A stretch of 64,000 bases of DNA from Nocardioides jiangsuensis (GTDB lineage: Bacteria; Actinomycetota; Actinomycetes; Propionibacteriales; Nocardioidaceae): contig NZ_JAIEZQ010000001.1 of the NCBI RefSeq assembly GCF_019679455.1, positions 806,001-870,000 of the forward strand, read 5' to 3'. The position numbers and the translations under genes were made by a program. The notes under the pieces are model-generated. The model did no database searches. It worked only from the letters and a program-made list of their open reading frames with translations, and was not told the origin of the DNA. Positions 1-9,420 of this stretch are shown here, piece by piece; within the stretch, counting starts at the first letter, position 1, and every line of letters starts with the position of its first letter.

Positions 1-1209
1 GAAGGGGATCCAGGTGTTCGGCGCGACGTGGCCGTCGAGGAACCGCTCGGGACGGAAGCTGCCCGGGTCCTCGAAGTTGTCCTCGCGGCTGTGCGCGATC
101 AGGATCGAGGGGCCGACGTTGGTGCCGCGCGGCAGGTCCCGGCCGCCGATCGTGGCGGGCTCGGTCAGGTGCCGCAGCACCATCGGGATCACCGGGTGCA
201 GCCGCATGGACTCCTTGACCACGGCCTCCAGGTAGGCGTCGTCACCGGCGTCGGCGGCCGCACGGGCCCGGGCCAGCTCGCCCGCGTCCCGGCCGAGCTC
301 GTACAGGGTCCAGGCCAGCGCGGTCGCGGTCGTCTCGTGACCGGCGAGCAGGAGCGTGACCAGCTGGTCACGCAGCTCGGCGTCGCTGAGCCCGTCGCCG
401 GCGCCGGCCTCGTCGCCGTCGTCGCTCCCGTGGGCGCCCACCGTGAGCAGGCGGGAGAGCACGTCGGAGCGCTCGTGCAGGTCCCCGGCCGCGCGACGCT
501 CGGCGATCTCGGCGTACATCACCTCGTCGAGCGCGCGCTGGTTGTCGACGGTGGCCTTCCACGGGCCGAACCGCTGGAGGAACGGGTAGCCCCACCCGAG
601 CAGCACCACCGGGTTGACGTCGACGGTCCGGTTCACCAGCGGACGGAGCCGGGCCAGCCGCTGCTCGTCGGTCACCCCGAACACCACCCGGAGGATGACC
701 TCGAGGGTGAGCGCGTTCATCCGGTCCAGCGAGCGGAAGGTCGTCCCCGGAGTCCAGCGCGCGACCTCCTCCCGCGCCAGCCGGGTCACCATCGACTCGT
801 AGCCGCGCAGGGCGGCGCCGTTGAACGCCGGCATCAGACGCTTGCGCGCGCGGCGGTGCTCGGAGGAGTCCTGGAGCAGCAGCGAGTGCTCGCCCATGAT
901 CGGCCCGAGGATCGCGTTGCCCTTGCCGGCGTGGAACACCTCCGGGTCGCCGGCGAAGATCTCCTTGGCGTGCTCGGGTCGGGTGAACAGCACCAGCGGC
1001 GAGCCCTTCGGCACCACCCGGACCGTGAAGACGTCGCCGTACCGCCGGTGCAGCGCGGGCACGAACCGGTGCCGGAAGCGCATCAGCGCGATGCTCTGCA
1101 GCAGCGCCGGCCAGCGGGGGCCCGGCGGCAGGTCCCGCGCGCGGATCCTGGGGGTGAGACCGGCGTTGTAGGGCTTCATCCTCGCGAACCGGTCGTCGGT
1201 GATCGTCAT
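1..1209 (-). CDS. Cytochrome P450 (3' end outside window)
   Basis: Haem-thiolate monooxygenase using a redox partner not seen here. The 403 visible residues carry a proline-rich hinge (LPPGPRWP, about residue 27), the I-helix oxygen-binding motif AGHETT (289-294), the K-helix ExxR (ESMR, 333-336) and the PERF segment (387-390). The frame leaves the window at NTWIPF, exactly where the haem-binding FxxGxxxCxG loop should begin, so the cysteine ligand lies outside. The ATG at 1209 is the first start of the frame and gives a normal P450 N-terminus without a membrane anchor, which indicates a soluble bacterial enzyme. The hinge and PERF style resemble the CYP110-like/eukaryote-like class rather than camphor-type P450s. 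The substrate cannot be told. The MFS exporter gene lies 70 bp upstream on the same strand. Confidence 0.93.
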   Translation of the reverse strand, partial: MTITDDRFARMKPYNAGLTPRIRARDLPPGPRWPALLQSIALMRFRHRFVPALHRRYGDVFTVRVVPKGSPLVLFTRPEHAKEIFAGDPEVFHAGKGNAILGPIMGEHSLLLQDSSEHRRARKRLMPAFNGAALRGYESMVTRLAREEVARWTPGTTFRSLDRMNALTLEVILRVVFGVTDEQRLARLRPLVNRTVDVNPVVLLGWGYPFLQRFGPWKATVDNQRALDEVMYAEIAERRAAGDLHERSDVLSRLLTVGAHGSDDGDEAGAGDGLSDAELRDQLVTLLLAGHETTATALAWTLYELGRDAGELARARAAADAGDDAYLEAVVKESMRLHPVIPMVLRHLTEPATIGGRDLPRGTNVGPSILIAHSREDNFEDPGSFRPERFLDGHVAPNTWIPF

Positions 1210-1279
1210 GAGCGTGCGTCACATCCCGGGGTAGGCCGTCCTCGGGATACTAGGGGTATGTGACCGACTCTGGGAAGGG

Positions 1280-2569
1280 TCAGCCAGCGGGCTGCCCGGC
1301 GCGCAGCTCCCGCTCCCGGACCGCGTGCTCGTCGGTGCGTTCGTCGTACGCCCAGAAGTCGCGCAGCCACAGGCCGACCGCGCCCACCCCGACCACGCAG
1401 AGCAGTCCGCCGCTCGCGATCGAGCCGCGCACCGTCCACGCGTCCGCGACGAGTCCGGCGCGGGCCTGGCCACCGAGCGGGCCGAGGGAGTACGACAGCA
1501 TCTCGATGCCCGCGAGCCGGCCCCGCATGTGGTCCGGGATGGTCTGGTTCCACACCGTGGAGCGGAAGATCCCGCTGATCATGTCGGCGGCACCGGCCAG
1601 GGTGAGCAGGACCAGCACCCACACGATGCTCGGCGCCACCCCGGCCGCGGCGACGGCGGCGCCCCACGCCATCGCGGCGACCATCACCGCCCGGCCGTGG
1701 TGGTGCACGTGCCGGGTCCAGCCCGAGGTGAGCGTCGCGAGCAGGCTGCCGATCGTGCCGACGCTGTAGAGCAGGCCGAGCAGCGCGGGCTGGTCGAAGA
1801 CGTCCTCGACCAGGGCGGGGTAGAGCACGGTCGGCATGGCCAGGAACATCGCGACCATGTCCACCACGTAGGTGCCGAGCAGGTCGCGGCGGCGCAGCGC
1901 GTAGCCGACCCCCTCGGCGATCCCCCGCAGCGAGGGCGGGTTGCTCCGGTCGGTGACCGGGTAGGGCCGCAGCGCCGCGAAGAGCGCAGTGGCGACCAGC
2001 AGGGCGGCGACGTTCACGACGAAGCACCAGCCCACCCCGAACGCCGCGAGCAGCACGCCGCCGACGGCCGGGCCGGCGAGCAGGCCGACCTGGACGCCCA
2101 GCGACGACAGCGCGCTGGCGGCCATGATCTGGCCGTGCTCGACGGTGCGCGGCTCGAGCGCCTCCTTCGAGGGGCGCTGCAACGACTGGGCGGCGGCGAG
2201 CAGCGCACCGAGCACGTAGATCGGCCAGGCTCGCGGGTCGGGGAGGAACGCGTTGACGGCGAGCAGCCCGGTCAGCACGACCTGGGCGGCGCCGGCCAGC
2301 ACGAGCATCCGGCGGCGGTCCACGTGGTCGGCGAGCGCACCGCCGTACAGGCCGAACACCACCAGCGGCACGAGCTCGACGATGCCGAGGGCGCCGACGG
2401 CGAAGTTGGAGCCGGTCAGCGTGTACAGCTGGTACGGCAGGGCGACGTAGGTGACCATCCCGCCGAGGTAGAACACGGTGCCCGCCCAGAACAGCAGCCG
2501 GAAGTCGCGGGACTGCCGCAACGGGGTCGTGTCCACGCGCAGCCCGGCGACTCGCTCCCTCCACGTCAC
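1280..2569 (-). CDS. MFS exporter, EntS/MFS_3-like
   Basis: Major facilitator protein of about 429 residues with about ten to twelve hydrophobic helices. The N-terminus has RDFRLLFWAGTVFYLGG, typical of the MFS_3/enterobactin-exporter-like drug or siderophore exporters. The loop between helices 2 and 3 has GGALADHVDRRRMLV, the family G-x-L-aD-x-x-x-RR signature. The start is uncertain: the frame opens at a GTG at 2605, and the GTG at 2569 (VTWRERV) gives the more usual length; neither has a clear ribosome site. It may be co-transcribed with the P450 gene 70 bp downstream, which would fit export of a product of that enzyme, but this is only inferred from position. Confidence 0.88.
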   Translation of the reverse strand: MTWRERVAGLRVDTTPLRQSRDFRLLFWAGTVFYLGGMVTYVALPYQLYTLTGSNFAVGALGIVELVPLVVFGLYGGALADHVDRRRMLVLAGAAQVVLTGLLAVNAFLPDPRAWPIYVLGALLAAAQSLQRPSKEALEPRTVEHGQIMAASALSSLGVQVGLLAGPAVGGVLLAAFGVGWCFVVNVAALLVATALFAALRPYPVTDRSNPPSLRGIAEGVGYALRRRDLLGTYVVDMVAMFLAMPTVLYPALVEDVFDQPALLGLLYSVGTIGSLLATLTSGWTRHVHHHGRAVMVAAMAWGAAVAAAGVAPSIVWVLVLLTLAGAADMISGIFRSTVWNQTIPDHMRGRLAGIEMLSYSLGPLGGQARAGLVADAWTVRGSIASGGLLCVVGVGAVGLWLRDFWAYDERTDEHAVRERELRAGQPAG

Positions 2570-2650
2570 GCGGAGATGGTGCCAAACCGGGCAGGCGGCT
2601 GCCACGCGTTTACGACGGGCGGACTCCCCCGGGACGCGGCGGGCCGGCGG

Positions 2651-5600
2651 TCAGTCGTGGAGGAGACCGCGGCGGCGGGCCAGCGCGGCGGCCTCGGTAC
2701 GCCCGGCGGCGCCGAGCTTGGCCAGGATGTTCGACACGTGCACGCTCACCGTCTTGGTGCTGATGAACAGCTGCCGGGCGATCTCACCGTTGGTCCGCCC
2801 GGCCGCGACCAGAGCGAGGATCTCGTGCTCGCGGGGCGTGAGGGTGTCGTCGTGCCGGGCCGCCTCCCCGCGTGACCGCGCCGCACCCGGCCCGAGCGTC
2901 CGGAGCTCGGTGAGCAGCGGTTCCGCGCCGAGCCGGTGGGCGGTCTCCCGGGCCAGGTCGGCCTGCTCGCGGGCCGGCGCGGCCTGCCCGAGGGAGCGGA
3001 GTACGACGGACAGCCGGCTGCGCGTGCGAGCCAGCTCGAACTCGTGGCGGAACGTCTCGAACCCCGCCACCGCCTGCTCCCACGCGGCGCGCAACGTGTC
3101 CTCGTCGGGGCTGTCCACCCCGCCGGCCCAGCGCAGCCGCAGGTGCTCGGCCTCGGCGCGCACCATCCACGCCACGCCCTCCGGGCCCACCCGGCGCTGG
3201 CGCACCTCGGCCCGCCGCATCGACTCGCGGGCGGCGGCGAGCAGCGCGTCGCCGCGGCGGAGGTACGCCTCCCGCTCGGCGGCGGCCACCCGTGGGACGT
3301 GGTTCGCGAGCTGCCCGACCGCGAGCGCGCCGAGCCGGATCTGCGCGAGGAAGGAGTCCACCTGCCACAGCCTCGTCACGCTCCCGACGACCTCGTCGTG
3401 GACGCGGAGCGCCGCGTCGAGGTCCCCGCTGTCGCCGTACAGGTCGATGCCGGCCCCGCCGCTGAGGATGCTGACGAAGCCGTCCTTGTCCCACCAGGCA
3501 CGGATCCGCGGCATCCGCTCCAGCGCGTCGACCTGCCCCCGGCCGGCGGCGACGGCCATCCCGACCGCGCCGAGCACGGCCTCCGCCATCTCCGGCGGCG
3601 CCTCCCCGCTCACGTCGGTGATCCGGGTGACGTCGTCCCACTCGCCCGCGACGTAGGCGGTGACCGCGGCCAGCACCCGGGCGTCGAAGCCGTACGGCGC
3701 CCAGGGGCGGCCGGTGGCGGCGGCCCGCGCGGTCGTCTCGTCGTACACCCGCCGGGCCTCGGCCAGGTTGCCGGCCTCGTAGTGCAGCGCCCCGAGGTGG
3801 TGCAGCCCGCGCAGCTCGGTCACCACGTCGCCGTCGTCGCGGGCCTGCGCCACGATCTTCTCGAAGGTGCGCTGCGACTGCTCCGGGTTGCCGGCCCGCT
3901 CCTCGAGCCGGGCCAGGGTCGTCGTCGCGTCGGCCACCACCCTCGGCAGCCCGAGCTGCTCGCCGAGCCCGAGCGCCTGCTGCGCCCAGCGCATCGCCTC
4001 GTCGGCCCGCTGCCGGTCGGCGTTGGCGTGGGCGTGGACGCTCAGCGCCTTGGCCCGCAGCACGGTCGGCTCCTGGCCGACCAGCCGGAGCGCCTCGGTG
4101 GTGGCCTCGAGCGCGTTGACCGTGGTGTCGCCCATCAGCGCGGCCGTGCCGAGCGTCATCAGCAGGCGCGCGCGGTCGGCGTCGCACGTGTCGTCGGGCA
4201 GGGCGGCGAGCTGGTCCTGCACCAGCGCCAGCGCGCGGTGCGGGTGCCCGGCGGACATCACGGCGTCACTGGTGCGGATGGTGAGTGCCACCAGGTCGAC
4301 GTCGTCCAGGCCGCGCGGCCGGTTGACCGGGTCGCCGACGATCCCGAGGGCGAGCTCGTAGTGCCGCGCGGCGTCCTCGGGCCCGCCGACCGCCATCGCG
4401 TCGTCGCCGGCCTCGATGCTCGCGGTCACCGCCGTGACCAGGTCGTGCGCGGCGCGCGCGTGCCGGGCCAGCTCGGCCGCCGTACCGTCGACGGCGTGGC
4501 TCAGCAGGGCCTCGCAGTAGGCCGCGTGCAGCCGCACCCGCTCGCCGGGCAGCAGGTCGTCGTACACCGCCTCGGCGAGCAGCGCGTGCCGGAACACGTA
4601 GCTTCCGCCGACCGGGACCAGCACGTTGCTCTCGACCGCGCTGCGCAGCGCCCGCTCCAGCGAGCCGGCGTCGAGGCCCGCCACCGCGGCGAGCAGCTCG
4701 TGGGAGACCTGACGCCCGGCACAGGCCGCGGCGCGCACCGCCTGCCGGGCCGCGTCGTCGAGCTGGTCGAGCCGCACGAGCAGCAGCGCGGCCAGGTCGT
4801 CGGGCAGGGCGCTGCCGATCTCGGTGGCCACCACGAGCTCCTCGGCGAAGAACGCGTTGCCCTCGGCCCGCTCGACGATCGTGTGCAGCGCGCCCTCCCC
4901 GAGCGGGCCGGCGTGGATCGAGCGGACCAGGCTGCGCACCGACGCGTCGGTGAGCGGGGGGAGCTGCATCCGGTGCACGCCGGGGATCCGGGACCACTGC
5001 GCGACGGCGCCGCGGAGCGGGTGGCGCCGGTGCAGGTCGTCGCTGCGGTACGACGCGACCACGGCCACCGGACCGGTGAAGCCGCGCATGAACAGGAAGC
5101 TCAGGAGGTCCCGCGTGGACTGGTCGGCCCAGTGCAGGTCCTCGACCAGGACGAGCAGCGGGCCGTCCTCGGCGAGCCGCTCCAGCACCAGGTGCACGGC
5201 CTCGAAGATCTCCGAGCGCTCCATCGTCTCCGGCGCGGCCCCCTCCGGCAGCGACAGCAGCCGCTGGCCCGGGAGGAGGTGGCGCACGGCGGGGTGGGCG
5301 GCGCCGACGTCGGCCACGAAGTCGGGCGACGCCTGCGCGAGCCGGCCCAGGATCTCGGTGAACGGCAGGTAGGGCAGCGCGCTGTCGCCGAAGTCGAGGC
5401 AGTGGCCGACCAGCGTGCGCCAGCCGGACCGGTCCGCGCGGTCGCGGAGCTCGCTCAGCAGCCGGGTCTTCCCGACCCCGGCGTCGCCGGCCAGCAGCAC
5501 CGCGCAGGACACGGCCGTGGCGCCGATCCCGACCAGCCCGGCGAGCTGGTCGAGCTCGTCGTCACGGCCGACGAGCGGCGTGGTGGTGGAGTGGAGGGCC

Positions 5601-5674
5601 GGCACGTCGTCCATCATTCCCGCTGCCGCCGACAGGTGCAGCCCCTTTCCGGGCCGGAGCCCGACGGCGCTCAC
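2651..5674 (-). CDS. LuxR-family regulator with AAA-type ATPase domain (LAL)
   Basis: Large ATP-binding LuxR-type (MalT-like) transcription regulator of 1007 residues. It has Walker A GDAGVGKT (63-70) in an N-terminal ATPase domain opening with LVGRDDELDQL, a Walker B-like LLVLVEDLHWAD near 175, a long helical TPR-like middle, and a C-terminal GerE/LuxR helix-turn-helix (LTPREHEILALVAAGRTNGE onward, about 945-1003). Proteins of this type oligomerise on ATP and an inducer, then activate promoters. The frame begins with GTG at 5674, which overlaps the TGA of the small gene upstream (GTGA), so translation is probably coupled. A methionine pair at residues 20-21 (about 5617) is a weaker alternative. 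The regulated genes are unknown; the P450/MFS pair downstream on the same strand is one candidate. Confidence 0.95.
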   Translation of the reverse strand: MSAVGLRPGKGLHLSAAAGMMDDVPALHSTTTPLVGRDDELDQLAGLVGIGATAVSCAVLLAGDAGVGKTRLLSELRDRADRSGWRTLVGHCLDFGDSALPYLPFTEILGRLAQASPDFVADVGAAHPAVRHLLPGQRLLSLPEGAAPETMERSEIFEAVHLVLERLAEDGPLLVLVEDLHWADQSTRDLLSFLFMRGFTGPVAVVASYRSDDLHRRHPLRGAVAQWSRIPGVHRMQLPPLTDASVRSLVRSIHAGPLGEGALHTIVERAEGNAFFAEELVVATEIGSALPDDLAALLLVRLDQLDDAARQAVRAAACAGRQVSHELLAAVAGLDAGSLERALRSAVESNVLVPVGGSYVFRHALLAEAVYDDLLPGERVRLHAAYCEALLSHAVDGTAAELARHARAAHDLVTAVTASIEAGDDAMAVGGPEDAARHYELALGIVGDPVNRPRGLDDVDLVALTIRTSDAVMSAGHPHRALALVQDQLAALPDDTCDADRARLLMTLGTAALMGDTTVNALEATTEALRLVGQEPTVLRAKALSVHAHANADRQRADEAMRWAQQALGLGEQLGLPRVVADATTTLARLEERAGNPEQSQRTFEKIVAQARDDGDVVTELRGLHHLGALHYEAGNLAEARRVYDETTARAAATGRPWAPYGFDARVLAAVTAYVAGEWDDVTRITDVSGEAPPEMAEAVLGAVGMAVAAGRGQVDALERMPRIRAWWDKDGFVSILSGGAGIDLYGDSGDLDAALRVHDEVVGSVTRLWQVDSFLAQIRLGALAVGQLANHVPRVAAAEREAYLRRGDALLAAARESMRRAEVRQRRVGPEGVAWMVRAEAEHLRLRWAGGVDSPDEDTLRAAWEQAVAGFETFRHEFELARTRSRLSVVLRSLGQAAPAREQADLARETAHRLGAEPLLTELRTLGPGAARSRGEAARHDDTLTPREHEILALVAAGRTNGEIARQLFISTKTVSVHVSNILAKLGAAGRTEAAALARRRGLLHD

Positions 5675-5835
5675 AGGGCGTCGCCGTCACCCCGCCTCTG
5701 CTCGGGGACCGGTTCGTGGTGGCGGCGCCGGTGCAGCCGCGACCGGGCCGGCTTGCGGCCGCGCATGTCCGCGGCAATCCGGTCGCGGCGGTAGTTGATC
5801 TCGGGGGTGGCCATGAACTCCGGGCTCGGGAACAT
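5671..5835 (-). CDS. Small basic protein, 54 aa, translationally coupled to the LAL regulator
   Basis: A short gene supported by AAGGAG seven bases before its ATG and by a GTGA overlap with the following regulator. The product starts MFPSPEFMATPEINYRRD and is rich in Arg and His in the middle (RSRLHRRRHHEP), ending acidic. It has no signal peptide or membrane segment. I do not recognise a family; short polar basic proteins of this sort are common and uncharacterised in actinobacteria. Its position suggests it either sets the translation level of the regulator or acts with it. Codon use has high GC at third positions, as in neighbouring genes. Confidence 0.7.
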   Translation of the reverse strand: MFPSPEFMATPEINYRRDRIAADMRGRKPARSRLHRRRHHEPVPEQRRGDGDAL

Positions 5836-5903
5836 CGGGGTCTCCTTGGTCGGATGTCGAGTGGATGCTCCGATGCTCCGTCTCTGAGGTGGCCCCCCAC
5901 ATC

Positions 5904-5915
5904 GGGAGATCTCCC
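5904..5915. promoter_or_regulatory. 12-bp perfect palindrome in a divergent promoter region
   Basis: GGGAGATCTCCC is a perfect palindrome between the leftward peptide/LAL operon and the rightward secreted-protein gene. A partial second copy (ATCTCCCC) follows immediately to the right. It lies about 70 bp upstream of the peptide ATG, a reasonable operator position for the LAL regulator or another factor. No binding protein is known; this is a symmetry observation only. Confidence 0.35.
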
Positions 5916-6082
5916 TATCTCCCCGCGCCGCCGCGTCCGGGCCGCCCTAGGCCATCGAGCCGCCGCATCCTGGCGGCGGCGGACGGGTGACCCGGTGCAA
6001 CCTTCCCGCCGGACCGGGCGTCCTGGGGGTCAGCCGTACGTCGAACCCGGGCCAGCCGGCCCCCGTCACCAGGAGCACCACC

Positions 6083-6634
6083 ATGTCGCGTCCCACCATC
6101 TCCACCCTCGCCGTCACCGCCGCGCTCACCACGACCGTCGCGCTCGGCACCGCGGCGGCGAACGCCGAGGCGATCGTCTACGAGAAGCACCAGGTCACCG
6201 CGAAAGCACCACGGGAGACGATGAAGCAGGCCGAGCACGCCTCGATCCGGATCCCCACCGGCTACACCAGGCTGAAGGACAGCTGGCACCAGTGGAGCTG
6301 GGTGGAGAACGTCGAGAACGGGATCACGATCCGGCTCGACCTCCAGCCGCAGGTGAACACCGTCCGGGAGCTGCGGGCGGAGCGGGCCGCTCTCGCGCAG
6401 GCCGCCGGCGTCGACTACCGGGAGTTCTCCTTCGACGTGAACCCGGTGGGCTCGACCGTCCGTGCCCGGTGGGTGTTCTCCGCGGTCGACGCGGGCAGCG
6501 AGGACACCAAGCCCTACGTCCACGTGATGCTGATGAGCAAGAACCGGCTCCAGGTGGTCGGCCGGACCACCGAGAAGGCGCTGGCCAAGCGGATCCGCAA
6601 CCACACCGTGAACACGCTCTCGTTCAGCCGCTGA
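6083..6634 (+). CDS. Secreted protein of unknown function
   Basis: 183 residues with a Sec signal peptide (short basic start, hydrophobic stretch of Val/Ala/Thr, cleavage likely after AANAEA near residue 30). The mature part has alternating hydrophobic strands (GITIRLDLQP, TVRARWVFSAVD, YVHVMLMSKNRLQVVG) and ends in a basic helix. This layout resembles small LpqN-like exported actinobacterial proteins, but I cannot assign it to a family. AGGAG lies 7 bases before the ATG at 6083; an upstream in-frame start at 5987 has no ribosome site and would bury the signal peptide. No cysteine follows the signal, so it is not a lipoprotein. Confidence 0.8.
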   Translation: MSRPTISTLAVTAALTTTVALGTAAANAEAIVYEKHQVTAKAPRETMKQAEHASIRIPTGYTRLKDSWHQWSWVENVENGITIRLDLQPQVNTVRELRAERAALAQAAGVDYREFSFDVNPVGSTVRARWVFSAVDAGSEDTKPYVHVMLMSKNRLQVVGRTTEKALAKRIRNHTVNTLSFSR

Positions 6635-6668
6635 CCTCAGGACGCGGCGGTACGAAGGAAGCCACGCG

Positions 6669-7841
6669 TCACAGGGTGGCGGCGCCGCCCACGAACACCT
6701 GGTGCACCAGCGGGACCCCCGGCCGGTAGGCCAGGTGCAGGTAGGACGGGGCGTCCAGGACCACCAGGTCCGCGGCCGCCCCGTCCGCCAGGTGTCCGAC
6801 GTCGTCGCGGCGCAGCGCGGCCGCCCCGCCCCGGGTGGCCGCGTGCAGCGCCTCCGCCGGCGTCATCCGCATCTCCCGCACCGCGAGCGCGATGCACAGC
6901 GGCATCGACGAGGTGTAGCTCGACCCCGGGTTGCAGTCGCTGGCGAGGGCCACCCGGCAGCCGGCGTCGAGCAGCCGCCGGGCGTCGGGGTACGGCGAGC
7001 GGGTGGAGAACTCCACGCCCGGCAGCAGCGTGGCGACCGTGCCGCTGCCCGCGAGCGCGTCCACGTCCGCGTCGGAGAGGTAGGTGCAGTGGTCCACCGC
7101 GGCGAGGCCGAGCTCGCAGGCGAGCCGGACGCCGGGACCGGGTCCGAGCTGGTTCGCGTGCAGCCGGCCGGCGAGCCCGCGAGCCTCCCCCGCGCGCAGG
7201 ATGGTCCGGGCCTGGTCTGCGTCGAACGCACCCGTCTCGCAGAACACGTCGACCCACCGGGCGTACGGCGCGCAGGCGTCGAGCATCGGGCCGGTGACCA
7301 GGTCGACGTACCCGGCCGGGTCCAGGGCGTACTCCGGTGGCACCACGTGCGCGCCGAGGAAGGTGGTCTCCCGGGTGGCCTGCCGGGCGATCGCGAGGCT
7401 GCGTGCCTCGTCGGCCACGGTCAGCCCGTAGCCGCTCTTGATCTCGACGGTGGTCGTCCCCTGGCGCCGCATCTCCCCCACGTGCCGGGCGACGTTGGCG
7501 GCGAGCTGCTCGTCGGTCGCCGCCCTGGTGGCGTACACCGTGGTCCGGATCCCGCCCGCGGTGTACGGCGTCCCGGTCATCCGGGCCGCGAACTCCTCGG
7601 CGCGGTCGCCGGCGAAGACCAGGTGCGAGTGCGAGTCGACGAAGCCGGGGATCACCGCGCGGCCGCCGACGTCGTACGACGTGTCGGCGGCGGGTGCTCG
7701 CGTGGCCGCACCGGTCCAGGCGACCCGGCCGTGCTCGACGACCACGGCGGCGTCGCGCAGCAGCCCGAGCGGCGTCCCGTCACCGGTGCCGGGGTGGTTG
7801 GAGACGAGCTCGCCGATCCCGGTCAGGAGGAGGCTGTTCAG
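6669..7841 (-). CDS. hutI: Imidazolonepropionase
   Basis: Third step of histidine degradation: hydrolyses 4-imidazolone-5-propanoate to N-formimino-L-glutamate. The 390 residues match the amidohydrolase family: metal ligands in [10 protein letters not shown], the middle KSGYGLT and GAHVVPPEY segments, [11 protein letters not shown], and the late metal Asp in [12 protein letters not shown]. Alignment to the family places the first residue at a CTG at 7841 ([13 protein letters not shown]). No ATG, GTG or TTG occurs in the usable upstream frame, and this CTG overlaps the TGA of the preceding gene as CTGA. I therefore propose a CTG start reached by translational coupling. It is the last gene of a leftward block with the M20 hydrolase, hutF and the VOC fragment. 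Confidence 0.93.
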   Translation of the reverse strand: MNSLLLTGIGELVSNHPGTGDGTPLGLLRDAAVVVEHGRVAWTGAATRAPAADTSYDVGGRAVIPGFVDSHSHLVFAGDRAEEFAARMTGTPYTAGGIRTTVYATRAATDEQLAANVARHVGEMRRQGTTTVEIKSGYGLTVADEARSLAIARQATRETTFLGAHVVPPEYALDPAGYVDLVTGPMLDACAPYARWVDVFCETGAFDADQARTILRAGEARGLAGRLHANQLGPGPGVRLACELGLAAVDHCTYLSDADVDALAGSGTVATLLPGVEFSTRSPYPDARRLLDAGCRVALASDCNPGSSYTSSMPLCIALAVREMRMTPAEALHAATRGGAAALRRDDVGHLADGAAADLVVLDAPSYLHLAYRPGVPLVHQVFVGGAATL

Positions 7842-8083
7842 CGCTCGGCCCTCCCCGGCTCCACGGCGTCGGCGGGGCCGGCGTGGACCCCGCGGCCGGA
7901 CCGGAAGCGGCTCAGCATCACCGACCCGGCGCCGACGAGCAGCACCGCGTGGTCGCGGCCGGCGTGGAGCTTCTCGGTGAACCCGAAGGTCGCGCACAAC
8001 CAGTCGACCGCGGCCGGGACGTCGGCGTAGCGGAGCACCGGGACGACCGGCCCGGGCGGGCAGGAGCGGTTGCTGACGGTCAT
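7838..8083 (-). CDS. Truncated VOC/glyoxalase-fold protein, 81 aa
   Basis: The first 55-60 residues ([20 protein letters not shown] onward, with [20 protein letters not shown]) are the first beta-alpha-beta-beta-beta module of a VOC protein. Family members usually have about 120-135 residues with two modules; here the fold stops and a low-complexity Gly/Arg/Ala tail runs to a TGA. Its ATG overlaps the hutF stop (ATGA) and its stop overlaps the hutI start (CTGA), so it is held in frame context within the operon. It could be a degraded gene kept as a translational bridge, or a single-module VOC protein. An enzymatic role is doubtful. Confidence 0.65.
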   Translation of the reverse strand: MTVSNRSCPPGPVVPVLRYADVPAAVDWLCATFGFTEKLHAGRDHAVLLVGAGSVMLSRFRSGRGVHAGPADAVEPGRAER

Positions 8084-9420
8084 GGTCTCCCCCACAGGTC
8101 GGTGACGGCGGTCTCGAGCTCGCGTCCAATCTCGCGGTGCTGGCCCCGGGTGGCAACCACCCGCCCGCCCGCCACGACGTGCACCACGTCGGCCGCGCCG
8201 GCCGCGAAGACCGCGGTCTCCACGGTCGCGCCGGTCCCCGCGGTGCGCGGGCTGGCGACGTCGAGGGTGACCAGGTCGGCCCGGGCGCCGACCTCGATCC
8301 GGCCCGCGTCGGGGAAGCCGAGCGAGGCGTGCCCGTCGGCCGTCGCCGCCACGAGGAGCTCGGCAGAGGTCCAGTGGCCGCGGCTCCGGGCGGCCAGCCG
8401 CTCGTCGAGCTCGACTGCGCGCATCTCCTCGAACGCGTCGACCACCGCGTGGCTGTCCGTGCCGAGGGTGAGCCGGGCGCCCGCGTCGCGCAGCCGCAGG
8501 GACGGGCCGGTCCCGTCGCCGAGGTCGCGCTCGGTGGTGGGGCAGAAGCAGGCGTACGCCGACGCCCCGCCGAGCGCCGCGATGTCCCGGCCGGTGAGGT
8601 GCGTGGCGTGGACCACCGTGGTGCGAGGGCCGAGCGCGCCGGCGACGTCGAGGACCTCGGTCGGGGTGGCGCCGTACGCCGCGAGGCACGCCTCGTTCTC
8701 GGCGACCTGCTCGGAGAGGTGCACGTGCAGCGGGGCCTCGTGCGCCTCCGCCCACGCCGCGACCACGCCGATCTGCGCCCGCGGCACGGCCCGCACCGAG
8801 TGCACCGCGGTGCCGAGCACCACCTCGTCGTCCTCGACGTACTCGAACCGCTCCAGCCGGCTCGCCCAGGCGTTCGCGTCGCCGTCGCTGAACCGGGCCT
8901 GCACCCCCTCGGGCGGCCGGCCGATCCCGGCGGCGACGTAGCAGGTGTCGAGCAGGGCGATCCGGATCCCGACGTCGCGGGCGGCCTCGACCAGGGCCAG
9001 CCCCATCACGTTCGGGTTGTCGTAGCGCCGACCGCCGGGGCCGTGGTGCAGGTAGTGGAACTCGCCGACGGACGTGAAGCCGGTCGCGAGCATCTCCCGG
9101 TACGTCGCCCGCGCGAGGTCGTAGTAGAGGTCGGGGTCGAGCCGCGCGGCGGCGTCGTACATCTGCCCGCGCCAGGTCCAGAACGTCCCGCGCTCCCGCT
9201 GCGTCCGGCCGCGCAGCGCCCGATGGAAGGCGTGGCTGTGACAGTTCGCCAGTCCCGGGACGGTCAGCCCGGCGAGCCGGTGCGCGTCGCGCGGCAGCTC
9301 CCGCACGCCCTCCTGGACCGAGGCGAACCGGCCGTCCTCGACCTCCACCAGGACACCCTCGGCCACCGCGCCGCCGGGATCGCCCAGCCAGGCGCGCTCG
9401 AGCAGCCAGTTCTCGGTCAC
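8080..9420 (-). CDS. hutF: Formimidoylglutamate deiminase
   Basis: Converts N-formimino-L-glutamate to N-formyl-L-glutamate and ammonia, the entry to the five-step Hut branch. The 446 residues have the amidohydrolase metal site ([11 protein letters not shown] near residue 60, VHLSEQ near 235, [18 protein letters not shown] near 325) and the HutF-specific FWTWRGQMY and [12 protein letters not shown] segments. The start is GTG at 9420, overlapping the TGA of the upstream amidohydrolase (GTGA). The substrate comes from hutI in the same transcript. No hutG (N-formylglutamate deformylase) is visible in the window, so the step after HutF must be done by another protein; the coupled M20 hydrolase is the obvious candidate. 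Confidence 0.94.
   Translation of the reverse strand: MTENWLLERAWLGDPGGAVAEGVLVEVEDGRFASVQEGVRELPRDAHRLAGLTVPGLANCHSHAFHRALRGRTQRERGTFWTWRGQMYDAAARLDPDLYYDLARATYREMLATGFTSVGEFHYLHHGPGGRRYDNPNVMGLALVEAARDVGIRIALLDTCYVAAGIGRPPEGVQARFSDGDANAWASRLERFEYVEDDEVVLGTAVHSVRAVPRAQIGVVAAWAEAHEAPLHVHLSEQVAENEACLAAYGATPTEVLDVAGALGPRTTVVHATHLTGRDIAALGGASAYACFCPTTERDLGDGTGPSLRLRDAGARLTLGTDSHAVVDAFEEMRAVELDERLAARSRGHWTSAELLVAATADGHASLGFPDAGRIEVGARADLVTLDVASPRTAGTGATVETAVFAAGAADVVHVVAGGRVVATRGQHREIGRELETAVTDLWGRP

Noticed and set aside
2936-5794. Plus-strand open frame of about 950 codons opposite the LAL regulator
   Set aside because: Composition is Arg/Gly/Val/His-rich with no domain; the minus-strand regulator has clear Walker and helix-turn-helix motifs.
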